64,000 nt of DNA from Endomychus coccineus (taxonomy: Eukaryota > Arthropoda > Insecta > Coleoptera > Endomychidae). Below are positions 54,386-64,000 of the stretch, one piece after another; positions within the stretch are counted from its first letter, which is position 1, and the number at the start of each line of letters is the position of its first letter. The position numbers and the translations under genes were made by a program. The notes beneath the pieces were generated by a model. It was not told the origin of the DNA. It searched no databases and saw nothing but the letters and a program-made list of their open reading frames with translations. Location: NCBI GenBank assembly GCA_958510875.1, contig OY294070.1:44353299-44417298 (forward strand), given 5' to 3'.

Positions 54386-54830
54386 GGACCACGGGACAGT
54401 TTAGGGCAAACCGCCCAACCAAAGAGCTGATCCCCCACATGGCGATCCAAGCCAGTCTTTTCTGAAAATGGGAAAAACAGAGACGTATGTGATCTTCCCC
54501 ACATGGCGATCTCTTCCAGTTTTTTTCTACCAGAAATAAGAAACGGACCATAATGGATTTGGAAATTGGAAATGGATTGGAAAGGAAACATGGAAATTTC
54601 AAGGATGGAATGGTGAAACAAAATTTTTTTTTAATGCCCACATCACCATATGTTATCCCCACATAGCAAAGAGCTGATCCCCAGCTCCCTGTCCACATCG
54701 CCATATGTGATCCCCCACATGGCGATCCATACCAGTCTTTTTCTTATGAAAAAAAAAAAAAGAAACGAACCGCTCCCTGTCCACATCGCCATATGTGATC
54801 TCCCACATGGCTCCCATATGGTTTAACAGG
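54386..54830. repeat. Cluster of CCCACATGGCGATC motifs
   Basis: CCCCACATGGCGATC occurs at about 54434, 54497 and 54711, and CCACATCGCCATATGTGATC at about 54692 and 54779 with a variant at 54637. The two words are partly inverted (CACATGGCGAT against TCGCCATATGTG), so each pair can fold. CCAGTCTTTT or CCAGTTTTTT follows three of them. Minus frames at 54328-54704 only read through this repeat. Confidence 0.75.
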
Positions 54831-56547
54831 AAGACGCTAAATTGATTATTGGCAAATTGGAAATCGAAGTTTCAAAAATGGAAATTGGAACGCAGGCATC
54901 GAGGCAGCGATGGGTTGGGAAAAAGAAGAAGAAGTCAACCCTGTAGTGTAGTGCTTCGAAATGTGAGTAATGACTGTTCCAGACAATTTAGTTTATATAT
55001 ATTTTTTTTTAGAAGAATAGCACGCAAATACGTTGCTGTGTTATATATATATGCATATTATTAATCTATTGATTTATTAATTTTAGTAGATTTATCATAA
55101 TCAGATAAATTGCTGAACATATTTTTTTAAATGTTGAATAATATTGAAGTAATTAAGTCATACCTAACTTCTAATAGTGATTTCAATATAACTAATATAT
55201 TATATTATAGTGATAAAATATTTGAAGTAATTTTAGGGATATATAACTTCTAATGCTTAAATTTAATTGAAATCGAATAGGAATTTACATTTAAAAGTAG
55301 TAAATATTAATATATTGGAATAAGTAAGAATAAAATAAGTTATTTATCAAATAATAAAGTTATGTATATAATCATATACATATTGTTTAAAAATCAGTTT
55401 AAACAGATTATATTGCCAGGGAAAATTATCCCACAAAAACCATTAGGTAAGTGTTAGACCAGCAATGATGTGGCTAACATATGGTTCTTCCAGGACGGAA
55501 ACCATTTATTATTATTATGAAGCATTGATTATGCAGAATTTTCTTAAGATGGTTATAAGTAGAAGGCAATAAAATAAATTAGGTTATTATCAAAGTTTGG
55601 ATATCTGACGAGGTTTAAAAACTTTTTTTGTTAACAAGTATTATTAAAATATTATAGTCATAAAGATGACGACAAATAATTTTAAAATTGAATTAATGTA
55701 GGTTTAGAATAATGGTTACATATTATTTAGAAATGCGATTTGCGTACATTGAAATAACTTCATTAAATCATAATATAAATATTGCAACAAAGCATATTTC
55801 ATTCATGTTATATAGTAAACATAGTACCAGAAATTTGAATCAGCAAAATAATTGCGAGCGAATAGTTTATTCGATATTTCAAGGGCAATCCAGCGACTAT
55901 ACTATAGGACTGATCATCCGGTACGTCACGGAACAATTGAAATATATTATTAGGCTGAATCAATTACATAGATATGTCACAAGAGAAGTAAACGGAAAGT
56001 AAGGAGATGAATTGTAACATACGTAAGTCTGTAGCTTTGATCCGCATATGACTTAGGTACGTTGTGGAAAAGTATGGCAGCAGTAATATGAGTTACAGAT
56101 GATATTTTTTTTTGTTTACATAAAACTACACTTTCGATCGGCATTGTACCTAAGGGCATTGTTGAGAAATGTAGTCAATTTGTGTAAAATTTCATTATTG
56201 CTGAAATAGGCATAATGATGAATTCCAAGGATAAGGAATTTATGAGCGCTAGAAGAAGAAGAAAATGGAAATAAAATCCGCCGGTAAATAAAATAGGATT
56301 GAGAATAGATGTTATACCAGACGTATAAACATAATATATAATATATAATAAAGAATGTAGTAAATAAAAGAAGACATGAAGATGGTACAAAAAATAACAT
56401 ATGTTTCTATATATATGTTACGGCTAATGTATATAATTATTTAAAGCATGAAACTTCACACATTAAACAAATCGAATTTCTCGCGGTTGAAGTATATATT
56501 GGCTAAAGTATCGAACTTGCAGATATTATTTTATTTGTACATTAGAT
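54831..56547. other. AT-rich stretch without recognisable gene
   Basis: Short frames (54849-55064, 55712-56002, 55977-56400) have no domain or membrane-protein logic beyond AT-driven hydrophobic runs. Confidence 0.4.
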
Positions 56548-56905
56548 CGAATACAACAGTATTATTTCACGAGTTACATGACATGAGTGTTTTCGAAGTT
56601 GATTCTCTATTTTCTAACGCTTTTCTGAAGCTGTGGGTCCCAACTTCGAATTATAATAGAACTGCAGTTTCATCTTGGTGTAGAATAATCTCCAACTAAA
56701 ATGTCCATTAATTCATTTCCATCGGCAAAATTTACCGGGTACGTACGATATTATGATATATTTCTGGGTAAGTAACGATATTTATTTTTCACAACTAGAA
56801 TTCAACGAATTTGTAGAATTGTTGAAATTCGGTCAGGTAAAACTAATAGAACCACTGGCCCCAATTTGAGTAACGTTCTGTCCGTTTGGGGAACCATCTG
56901 GAAAA
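56548..56905. repeat. Direct repeat, copy 1 (partner 58578-58985)
   Basis: From GTATTATTTCACGAGTTACA to GTTTGGGGAACCATCTGGAA the sequence recurs about 2.03 kb downstream at roughly 90% identity by eye, with about 54 bp extra in the second copy (after CTCCAACTAAAA). Both hold a 47-codon frame with HDMSVFE.DS.FSNAFLKLW, but most differences change the amino acid, which argues against selection. Ends are not TG...CA and no primer site is visible, so LTR status is not supported. Confidence 0.8.
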
Positions 56906-57783
56906 TAGTGGGACCGATTCGCCCAAAATTGTTATTAACGGTTTCCTTGGGATCGATTTAGTTGGAAAGGACTCATGACTCGTCAGAGAAAATCAAAGAA
57001 TAAAATAGGGGCAGGGGTTAAAAGGAAAGATACGAAATACGAACAATTCAAAATGTTTATTGTTTCCAAATAATAACAATATGCATCATTGGTCAAATAA
57101 AACTAATATGTAAAAATCTGCAATTTCATAAATGAATCGAAATTTTTATGGTCCCGTATCTTGACATAATTCACATGGATATATTGGAAAATAAAAATGG
57201 GCTTTCATTTGCCCATAAGAAACTGAACATCAATGAAAACCTTCTCCAGTAAATATTCCGGAGTATATGCTGTCACCTCTAGACCATAGCGTAGCTAACC
57301 GTAGTCATATAAACCATGGAGTTATAACTTAAGTACTTTCAAAATTCAATAATACTAATAATAATAATAATGAACACTATTATGAACATTATAATTCTAA
57401 TTCTAATTGTCAAAGTCTATTATATAACGATACCCTCTCGATCGTTGGAGATCCCGTATCTAGAAGTATACAATACCATTATTAGTATTTACTCCAATTG
57501 AGAGAGTAATTACTACTTACAGCTTTTATATATTTGAAGAAAACCTGGTCCGAACCATATACAATCAGTTCAATTCTACAAATTTCTATACTCCTCTCCA
57601 ACTTTTCAACAGATTCCTCGAGAATACCGTGAGGGTCTATCTTCTTGAACTATGAACATCAAATGCCGATTGTTGAATAATGTTAAAATAAAAAAGATTA
57701 AAACTTACTTCGTTGAGGAGATAACCAATATCATCCATTTTCCACTTATGTATATTTTATTATGCACGGACGATGTTGTACTA

Positions 57784-58350
57784 TGGCATCTAACATAAAT
57801 AAAGAGATAATAATTAATGGTTAACCAACCAATTAGAATGTAATAACATACGAATGATCTAGATGGGTATCTTCAGGAGATTGACGACTTATTTTATCTG
57901 ATGTCTGTGGATTTGAACATCTAATGTAAATAAAACGAGAATTAATGACGAATCTATTACTCAGAGTGTGATAACATACGAAAGATCTAGATCATTCTTC
58001 GGAGATCGGCTGGGTGGTGATTACGGCGAAGAAGAGCTCGCCCCCTCTAAATACTTACAGCATTTATTATCAATCACTGAACTCATCATAACTGAAAGCA
58101 AAGCATATAAAAATCTCAACATACATGAGAAACTATGAGTGAACTAATTTCAATTCCTATAATATATTTATATGTTCGAAAAAAAACAAACGTTGGTAAT
58201 GGTGGAAATTAATTTCTAGAAATGATCAATTGCTAATTCTGATAAGTAATTCATGAAATAATTTCGATTTTGAATTCTGTAAATAACAAAGAAATTAAAA
58301 CGATGTGTGTGAGAATTAATTTCTAGAAATAATCAACTTGCTAATAAGGA
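57784..58350. repeat. Local imperfect tandem duplications
   Basis: A unit with CATCTAACATAAATAAA...GTAATAACATACGAATGATC (57785-57882) recurs near 57916-58010 (GTGATAACATACGAAAGATC), period about 130 bp. A second pair, GAAATTAATTTCTAGAAATG at 58204 and GAATTAATTTCTAGAAATAA at 58312, has a period of about 108-112 bp. The rest of 56906-58577 is featureless. Confidence 0.7.
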
Positions 58351-58577
58351 AGTTATAGAATAAAATTTGCGGATAATTTATGTATTTACCTCGTATATTG
58401 TATGTGATGTCTGGAAAGATTTTAATTCTTATGTATGTCACTGTACGACCTCAATAAAATTTCGAATAAAAATTGCATTTTATTACAACTGCATTTTATT
58501 GATACTTAATCCCAATTTCGAGTAAAGATTGTACTTCATTGCAGCTAAAGGTCATATGTTTTAATTTAATTACTACA

Positions 58578-58985
58578 ACAATATTATTTCGCGAGTTACA
58601 TGACATGAGTGTTTTCGAAGGTGATTCTCAATTTTCTAACGCTTTTCTGAAGCTGTGGGTCCCAACTTCGAATTATAATAGAACTGCAGTTTTATCTTGG
58701 TGTAGAATCATCTCCAACTAAAACATCTGTCAATAAAATTTGAAATTGTTTAGTTATCGTTCAATATTAGAAAAGCGTCCATTAATTTATTTCCATCGGC
58801 AAAATTTGTCAGGTACGTATGATATTATGATATATTTTTGGGTAAGTAGCTATATTTATTTTTCACAACTAGAATTCATCGAATTTGTAGAATTGTTAAA
58901 ATTCAATCAGGCAACACTAACAGAACCACTGGCCCCAATTTGAGTAACATTCTGTTCGTTTGGGGAACTATCTGGAAAACGGTTT
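58578..58985. repeat. Direct repeat, copy 2 (partner 56548-56905)
   Basis: See the first copy; this one carries the extra segment CATCTGTCAATAAAATTTGA...AGAAAAGCG at about 58723-58776. Confidence 0.8.
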
Positions 58986-60154
58986 ATCTAATTTTCATAG
59001 TGGTAGTAATAAATTACAAAAATCGAATTTGTCATGAGACAATGCCAGTCAAACACTCTTATAGTTGGGATGTTATTTAAAATCGAAACTGTTATCTATA
59101 ATTATACCAAAATATTTTATTTATATTACTATATCTATCTGTTTCTGTATTCAAATCGTGGATGTCAATTTAATTGTGTTTACATTTTGAAATAGTTGCA
59201 TGGAGTAAAAAAAATTGATAAATATAACTTATATTTATTATCAATATTTTATATTTCATTTATAATCTATTCCGAAGCCTCCATCGGAAAGATCTTATCG
59301 TGACAACGGGTTTAATTGAAACATAATTAAAATATCATAATCCGAATAATAATCAAAATATTATGTCACCTTTAATAACGACGTAATGGATTGTCGTATA
59401 CATAGTAGCATATTTTTGATCAATTACTTCTAACTAGAAATGAAATTGGAAACAAAACTATTAAATATAGATTTAATTATTACCGGTTGGCGATAAATGT
59501 AGAGTTCGAACAAATAAACCGCGAGGAGTGTCACGCTTCATACATTGTAATTTTATTGGAGAATGGACCTTCATTATTTGACCTATCTCAAAGTCGTTAT
59601 CGATAGTTAATTTTATCGTGTTCAATTAAAGTTGTTATATGGCGAGTTTTAAGTACAGCAATAAAATTACAATATATTCGAAGGATTACATGTACCGGAT
59701 TCCTGACTTTATATGAGGATAAGATTCTTTCTCTGTAGTATCCATTCACTAATTGTGTCGGGCAGTGGTATACAGAGGTTAGTCAATAATTACATTTTAC
59801 TGATTTAATTGAGAATGATGCGAGGCAGATGAAGTGTCCATTTGTAACAATAACGTGTCTCAAATTTTTTAGATGTACATTTTCTTTACTCTGGATTAAT
59901 GCTACATTTTTATCACTTTTTTTTGTTTCATATGGTCCCAAATTCCTATTAACTGTTTTAACTTTTTTTGTTTTATAATTTTTCTCGTAGACTTTTGAAT
60001 CTACTTGTATTTTTTCTAAATTACACTCTTTATTGACAATGTGTAAACGCCAAATGGAATAAATTCATTATTTCGATTACTGTACATATTTAACAAAAAT
60101 CATGAAATACGTGAAATTTGAATTATAAATTGACTTCGAAGGTTGCAGAATAAA
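58986..60154. other. AT-rich stretch without recognisable gene
   Basis: No domain, RNA gene or paired repeat recognised. Confidence 0.4.
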
Positions 60155-60400
60155 ACTCAAATTTTACACAAAACTTTTAACATTTAATTTACAAATGCTG
60201 ACAAATTGTTTCACCACACTGTGGCATTATCGAAGCGATGAGTTATCAACTAAAGCTAAATCTAAAAGTATGTCCTTAAATATCAGGGATTAGAATGTAG
60301 TACAAATTGAGGGATGGGTGGATAATAGTAAGGACGTGTTTACAAAATTGTTAACAAGCGGTGAATTATAAGTGTCGATTTGATCATTTAATATCACATT
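60155..60400 (-). repeat. Left inverted end of a Penelope-like element
   Basis: From TTTTACACAAAACTTTTAAC to GGTGAATTATAAGTGTCGAT the sequence is repeated inverted at 63790-64000, up to the window edge. It includes the last ~30 codons and 3' UTR of the PLE ORF. PLEs often carry such inverted terminal copies of their own 3' part. Confidence 0.8.
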
Positions 60401-60635
60401 ATTATTATTGTTTTTGAGTGTTTCAATATTTCTATGTCCTTTTTCCTGAATATGTAGAATATCGAGATCAAGGGTGAAATCGTAGTTATGTTCTAACAGG
60501 TGATTTGCGTAATTAGAGTCTTTTTTTAGCCTGTAACTTCTCAAATGTTCGTTGAACCTTGCGCTGAACTGCGTCCAGTTTGTCCTATGTATAGAGTACT
60601 ACAGTAATCACATTTCAGTCTAAAAATAGCGAAAA
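60290..60635 (-). pseudogene. Penelope-like element GIY-YIG endonuclease fragment
   Basis: The minus strand reads LKCDYCSTLYIGQTGRSS, a one-base shift near 60560, then RFNEHLRSYRLKKDSNYANH and LLEHNYDFTLD (frame 60544-60290). CxxC-x-YIGQTGRS..RxxEH....SxxAxHLLEH is the GIY-YIG endonuclease that follows RT in canonical PLEs. It is preceded by TTTTTAG|ACTG, which looks like an intron acceptor. This copy runs opposite to the RT fragment at 60700. Confidence 0.85.
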
Positions 60636-60699
60636 GTCAGTAAACATAATATTAACATATGCAAACTTTAAACCTAAATACAGTATAAAAAAAACTCTT

Positions 60700-61015
60700 T
60701 TCGATCAATAGAAAAAATAAAAGATGTTGAACTAAAGACAAATATCAAACTTGTATAATTTGATGTCAAGAACCCTTTTCCAAGTATTCCCACACAATTG
60801 ACCATCAGTCTAATTGAAGATCTTTTAATTCGCAATAATACTTTACCGGTAATAACACCGGAAATATTAATTGTAATCTCACTCTGCATAGACCAAAATT
60901 ATTTCACAATTAACGATAAATATTAAAAACAGAAGACCGGACTCACATGGGTTCGCCATTATCTCCGTTGCCAGCAAAAATATTTAGATTAACTTTCGAA
61001 CTACCGAAAAATAGT
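60700..61015 (+). pseudogene. Penelope-like element reverse transcriptase fragment
   Basis: The plus strand reads LKTNIKLV, a TAA, FDVKNPFPSIPTQLTISLIE, DLLIRNNTL, SLCIDQNYFTINDKY, a stop, KQKTGLT and then (shifted) MGSPLSPL. FDVxNLFPSIP is RT motif A of PLEs and GLxMGSPLSP is motif B. Motif C and everything up to the C-terminal 30 codons are replaced by the Ty3 element. Confidence 0.8.
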
Positions 61016-61207
61016 TTTTAAAAAATTCTTATTAGAGCTTTATTACAAAGTTGTTCAATCTTTCGAGTCTGAATCTTAACTAACTACATTATAATATATT
61101 AGTCGCATGGATATTTTGTGTTATCTGTATTATTGTCTTGTCACTTGGCGTCGTTTGTTGTTGATGTAGGAATTCTCTAAAACATAATCCAGGACAGGCT
61201 GCTATAT
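61015..61207 (-). repeat. Ty3/gypsy 3' LTR of the second element
   Basis: Follows the purine run AAAAAGGGAGG (minus strand, ends ~61208). The LTR starts AATTATATAGCAGCC and contains TTTGTAATAAAGCTC, a candidate polyadenylation signal. The outer edge near 61015 is set only by where PLE similarity resumes; no second LTR is present for comparison. Confidence 0.55.
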
Positions 61208-61220
61208 AATTCCTCCCTTT

Positions 61221-62271
61221 TTAGAACGAAGCTTCTTGTGGAAGTTGTACTTTATTTCCTTGTAGTGAAAGTTGAATTGTAGGAGTTTTATTTTGACGTC
61301 GATGTTTTCTCCATAATTTTGTTATAGCGGAAATTGCTATTACAGCTAATCCTATGTATAGGATAATAGTCCAGATGTTTGGAATGTGGTATTTGAAAGA
61401 TTCTTCTATAATAGGTATAATATTGTTTGATGGAAGGTCTTTCAAATTCAGAGCCTTTAAATCCACACTAAATTTGAGAACTTTATTTTTTGTGTGTTCG
61501 AATTTTAATTTGTTAATCACAAGAGGTTGTCCATATGTGCTGTCTATGTACGTCATCTCATGATTGTGGAAATACGTTTTACATGTGTGTTGTTTTATCG
61601 GGTAGATTCCCGTTAGTTGTCTGGATTCTGTCCCTTATTGACATTTTATTTTGATTCCTTCTTTTTGGGGGAAATAAATATTGATTAATTTCAGGAATGA
61701 TTTCCATATGGTTTTCTGGGATATTCAAATGAATATACTGACATTGGCTTGAATTTCTATTTAGTAATATTCCCTTCTCGCATAATGAGTTATGATTACT
61801 TTGGATGTAATTAGGACATTGATATATTTTACCTTTCATACAAATGTCGTTTAGAAGTTTAATAATGTTTTTTTTTTGATTTCAATAGATATTTTATATC
61901 GGGAATTATTGTTACAAATTCTGATTCGTATTTAGTTGGAATTGGGTGTAAATAGTAGAGCTCGAACTCTTGGTCATAATCAATTGGGACTGATAAGAAA
62001 TAATTAATTGTGGAAGATTCGATTTTATAATTAATTTTTATTATCGATCTAAATCTAATATGTTTTCGTATTTCAATTTAAATGGTAGACTTTCTTTATA
62101 AGGTGAAGATATTTTTTGTAATGCCAAGAATAGATCTCTAGTTTTCATTATGCTGGAATGTAGGGTATTCAATTTGTAAAAGGTGATGGAGTTCTCAACA
62201 TCTTGTAAGATGTTTAAAATAGTATTAGAAAGTATTAACAAGTGATCATATAAGTCTTTTATAAAATGCAT
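61221..62271 (-). pseudogene. Ty3/gypsy env remnant with membrane anchor
   Basis: Three minus-strand frames: 62271-62041 (helical, DHLLILSNTILNILQDVENS), 61839-61579 (Cys-containing: YQCPNYIQSN, SLCEKGILL, SQCQYIHL) and 61556-61221, which ends with a hydrophobic segment IWTIILYIGLAVIAISAIT followed by LWRKHRRQNK, a membrane anchor with a basic cytoplasmic tail. The pattern is that of errantivirus-type (baculovirus-F-like) envelope proteins, C-terminal half. Frames are interrupted between pieces and no N-terminal signal region is visible, so it is defective. Confidence 0.75.
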
Positions 62272-62294
62272 TTTTACCTTATGAGTTTGTACAC

Positions 62295-62821
62295 TTATCT
62301 GATATTATTTGCTCTGGTATACAGTGGTGTGTAAAATATCTTACGAGATTATTAACAACTTCTATGCCTTGAGTCTAATTCAATTTATAAGCTTGGTTAT
62401 ATTTGGAAAATGAATCGACTATTGTTAAAAATTTTACGTTCTCCAAAAAAATATTGTCGACATGTAAGATCTGAAAAGGTCTCACGGCAGTAGGCGTTAT
62501 ATTGAATTTTAGTTTTAAGGGGTTTCTGTCATATTTTGTTACTTGGCATATTTCACAATTATTGATATAGTTTTGTATAGATTTTCGTTGATTATGCCAA
62601 TAATATACATTTTTTATTTGATTTTCTGTTTCATTTAGTCCTCTATGATTCGTTTTACTCTCATGATAGTTTTGTATAGTTTGTACTATTTCGTTATCTT
62701 CGATAATATCTACGAGTTTTGTTGTACATTTAATCATATTGAGTTCAGAGCTTTTGAAATATTTCTGTAGCACTTTACTGAATTTTCCGTAAATATAAAT
62801 AATATTTAACTTTCGGTACAA
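62295..62821 (-). pseudogene. Ty3/gypsy integrase, truncated
   Basis: Frame 62821-62375: HESKTNHRGLNETENQIKNV and YYWHNQRKSIQNYINNCEIC form the H-H-C-C zinc domain. Then FQILHVDNIFLENVKFLTIV with the first catalytic D, and FSKYNQAYKL. After a shift TQGIEVVNNLVRYF and PEQIISDKCTNS hold the second D, with the usual DNGT changed to DKCT. The catalytic E region is missing and env follows at once. Confidence 0.85.
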
Positions 62822-63083
62822 TAAAGTCTTTAATGAAATTAATCATTTATTGTTCGTAATTTGTTTATCTTTATACAATTTTATTATTGACGGAACTGAG
62901 GGTTCATAATTTTCTTCTGAAATAATGATTTGGTTCTTTCCAAAATTTACTGGACAGTCTGCAATTTGGATCCCTATTATGGGCTGTTCCTCGTAAATCG
63001 TTTACATCTTCAGGTTCTACCATTAAAGATTCAGTTTCCACTTGTCTATCGGGATCCTCTAGTAAGTTCTTTATTGAAGTTTT
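62822..63083 (-). pseudogene. Ty3/gypsy pol linker
   Basis: Reads in broken frames between RNase H tail and integrase, where this branch has a variable acidic linker. No motif is preserved. Confidence 0.4.
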
Positions 63084-63707
63084 CTATATAGTCAAAAATT
63101 GCTTTGAGGCTTTAGAAGCAGTTAAAACGTTAAGTTGAATTCGTGATAGAGCATCAGCGTTTTTATTCAAAGTAGTAATAATTTTCTTTTCCTCTGAGTT
63201 CATATGTTCAGTTCGGACGTTAGAAATATCAAATTTTATACTTCCGGTATGTATACTGTTGCAATTTAGATTACAATTTTGTTTATATTCGTCGAATTTT
63301 TCTGCTAGAAAATGTTTTGTAATGTCCATATTCACTTTTTGTTCTGATCTTGGTGTAACTGCAATGCAATTAGATTGAATGGGTAGTTTATGATAGTTTA
63401 TTTTGAGATTGTATAATCCTAGTAAACAATGAAAAAAGCTGTGAAAATTAAATGAGTGAAATTTTAAAGAAGGATTTTCTATCTTAAATAGTTTCGAACA
63501 TTTTATGAGAGTACTGTACTTTTCTATTGAAGTGCCACGAGCGGTAGAAATTTGGAATGAGTCTTTTTTGATTAAATTATCGAAGAATTTTTTTGCGATT
63601 TCAGGATTAACGAATGATTTTGTGCTACCGATATCCAGTAAGAATTTTAAATTATACTCTGGAAATATTATGTATGGTAGTTCACTTTGATTATTTGTTA
63701 AATTCAT
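63084..63707 (-). pseudogene. Ty3/gypsy protease fused to RNase H tail by deletion
   Basis: A single 207-codon frame. Residues 1-65: LPYIIFPEYNLKFLLDIGST followed by KSFVNPEIAKKF, a retroviral-type protease with D-I-G at the active site. Around residues 90-105 HSFFHCLLGLYNLK is the GLLGL-like block. RTEHMNSEEKKIITTLN is the start of the pre-RT linker and is fused directly to NADALSRIQ, the end of RNase H. RT and most of RNase H (some 400 residues) are deleted in frame. Confidence 0.9.
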
Positions 63708-63800
63708 AAGTTCGAAATTTGTTCCGAGGCATCTTCCTCTAAAAAAGAATTATCTACTTCTTCTTGTTCTTCGGGAAAATCTACAGCGGGTTCATCATTA
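63708..63800 (-). pseudogene. Ty3/gypsy gag C-terminal end
   Basis: The minus strand reads NDEPAVDFPEEQEEVDNSFL and EEDASEQISNL before a stop near 63708, an acidic gag tail typical of this branch (compare the NDDQNTAE end at 28015). It is truncated at the PLE junction. Confidence 0.6.
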
Positions 63801-64000
63801 ACATTATATAATTCAATCGACACATATAATTCACCGCTCGTTAACAATTTTGTAAACACATTCCCACTATTATCCACCCATCCCTCAATTTGTACTACAT
63901 TCTAATCCCTGATATTTAAAGACATACTAGCCACAGGGTGGTGAAACAATTAGTCAGTATTTTTAAATTAAATGTTAAAAGTTTTGTGTAAAATTTAAAA
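63795..64000 (+). pseudogene. Penelope-like element C-terminus and 3' end
   Basis: The plus strand reads IDTYNSPLVNNFVNTFPLLS then THPSICTTF and a stop near 63903, the same C-terminus as the minus-strand copy ending at 60290. The noncoding 3' part follows and continues past the window edge. With the RT at 60700 it represents the plus-strand PLE, interrupted by the Ty3 remnant. Confidence 0.8.

Larger units (their letters stand above)
61015..63800 (-). mobile_element. Second env-bearing Ty3/gypsy remnant, inside the PLE
   Basis: Minus-strand order: gag C-terminus, protease, RNase H tail, integrase, env, polypurine tract, LTR. RT and most of RNase H are lost in one internal deletion, the integrase end in another. 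The 5' LTR and gag start are gone, and the element joins PLE sequence directly at about 63800, so a deletion removed its 5' end together with the PLE middle. It is related to, but not a close copy of, the element at 25-38 kb. Confidence 0.8.

Noticed and set aside
54328..54704. Two overlapping minus-strand frames of 97 and 110 codons
   Set aside because: They read through the CACATGGCGATC repeat cluster in two frames; no motif.
56570..56699. A conserved 47-codon peptide (HDMSVFE...WCRIISN) in two repeat copies
   Set aside because: Most differences between the copies are amino-acid-changing, as expected for neutral drift; no domain recognised.
56548..58985. LTR retrotransposon or TRIM
   Set aside because: No TG...CA, no primer-binding site, no polypurine tract and no target duplication found.
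1..64000. tRNA, rRNA or CRISPR features
   Set aside because: No stretch showed tRNA box A/B with a cloverleaf, no rRNA core was recognised, and no short repeat-spacer array is present.

Overview
The window looks like a piece of an AT-rich arthropod genome, most likely an insect; the order cannot be decided from the sequence. There is no bacterial-style gene organisation, no rRNA, tRNA or CRISPR array, and I could not find one convincing intact host gene. Nearly everything recognisable is transposable-element DNA, much of it broken by later insertions, so the window reads as a stratigraphy of nested elements.

Layout. 0-4.9 kb: a short terminal-inverted-repeat (TIR) element carrying a hammerhead-ribozyme-like core, then a MULE transposase remnant split by a 2.16 kb palindromic foldback element. 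4.9-7.25 kb: a decayed hAT (TTF-zinc-finger/DUF4371 type) on the minus strand with its CAGTGGCGGCTC end. 10.4-14.2 kb: a decayed Ty1/copia element (minus strand) with LTRs, primer-binding site and polypurine tract, itself holding a 299 bp hAT-like MITE with an 8 bp target duplication. 14.5-15.4 and 23.2-23.8 kb: complementary halves of a Crypton-like tyrosine recombinase. 15.6-18.3 kb: a 5'-truncated non-LTR retrotransposon with open RT and RNase H, poly(A) and a 13 bp target duplication. 18.9-22.6 kb: two kinds of tandem repeat, the second abutting a Helitron helicase C-terminus.

24.3-38.5 kb is a four-level nest. A 1.6 kb foldback element received an env-bearing Ty3/gypsy element (25353-37945, LTRs AGT...ACT, target duplication CGTT). 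Its 5' LTR received another foldback element, its integrase received the ribozyme-like TIR element, and its 3' LTR received a CR1/Jockey-type LINE, which in turn received a nearly complete DNA transposon encoding a DUF7869-like protein. 38.5-46 kb holds LINE ORF1, Crypton-derivative, PIF/Harbinger, hAT, Transposase_21-like and Myb/SANT-like remnants plus several MITEs. 46.6-53.9 kb is dominated by large palindromes, a fresh-looking 418 bp MITE, and a Penelope-like (PLE) RT remnant near the third ribozyme-like copy. 54-60 kb is mostly featureless, with local duplications. 60.2-64 kb is a PLE with inverted ends, split by a second env-bearing Ty3/gypsy element.

The most interesting material is: (1) the short TIR elements with a hammerhead-like core and 10 bp target duplications; (2) a group of large palindromes with TAGTSCAGKCAA ends and TWA target duplications, one with an empty site visible in the same window; (3) the DUF7869-like DNA transposon with arrays of a GGACAAAATGC motif under its TIRs; (4) the Crypton-like family, including an internally deleted derivative with TIRs beside a hairpin that shares the core CTACGGC. 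All family names rest on reading translated motifs by eye; no database search was possible.
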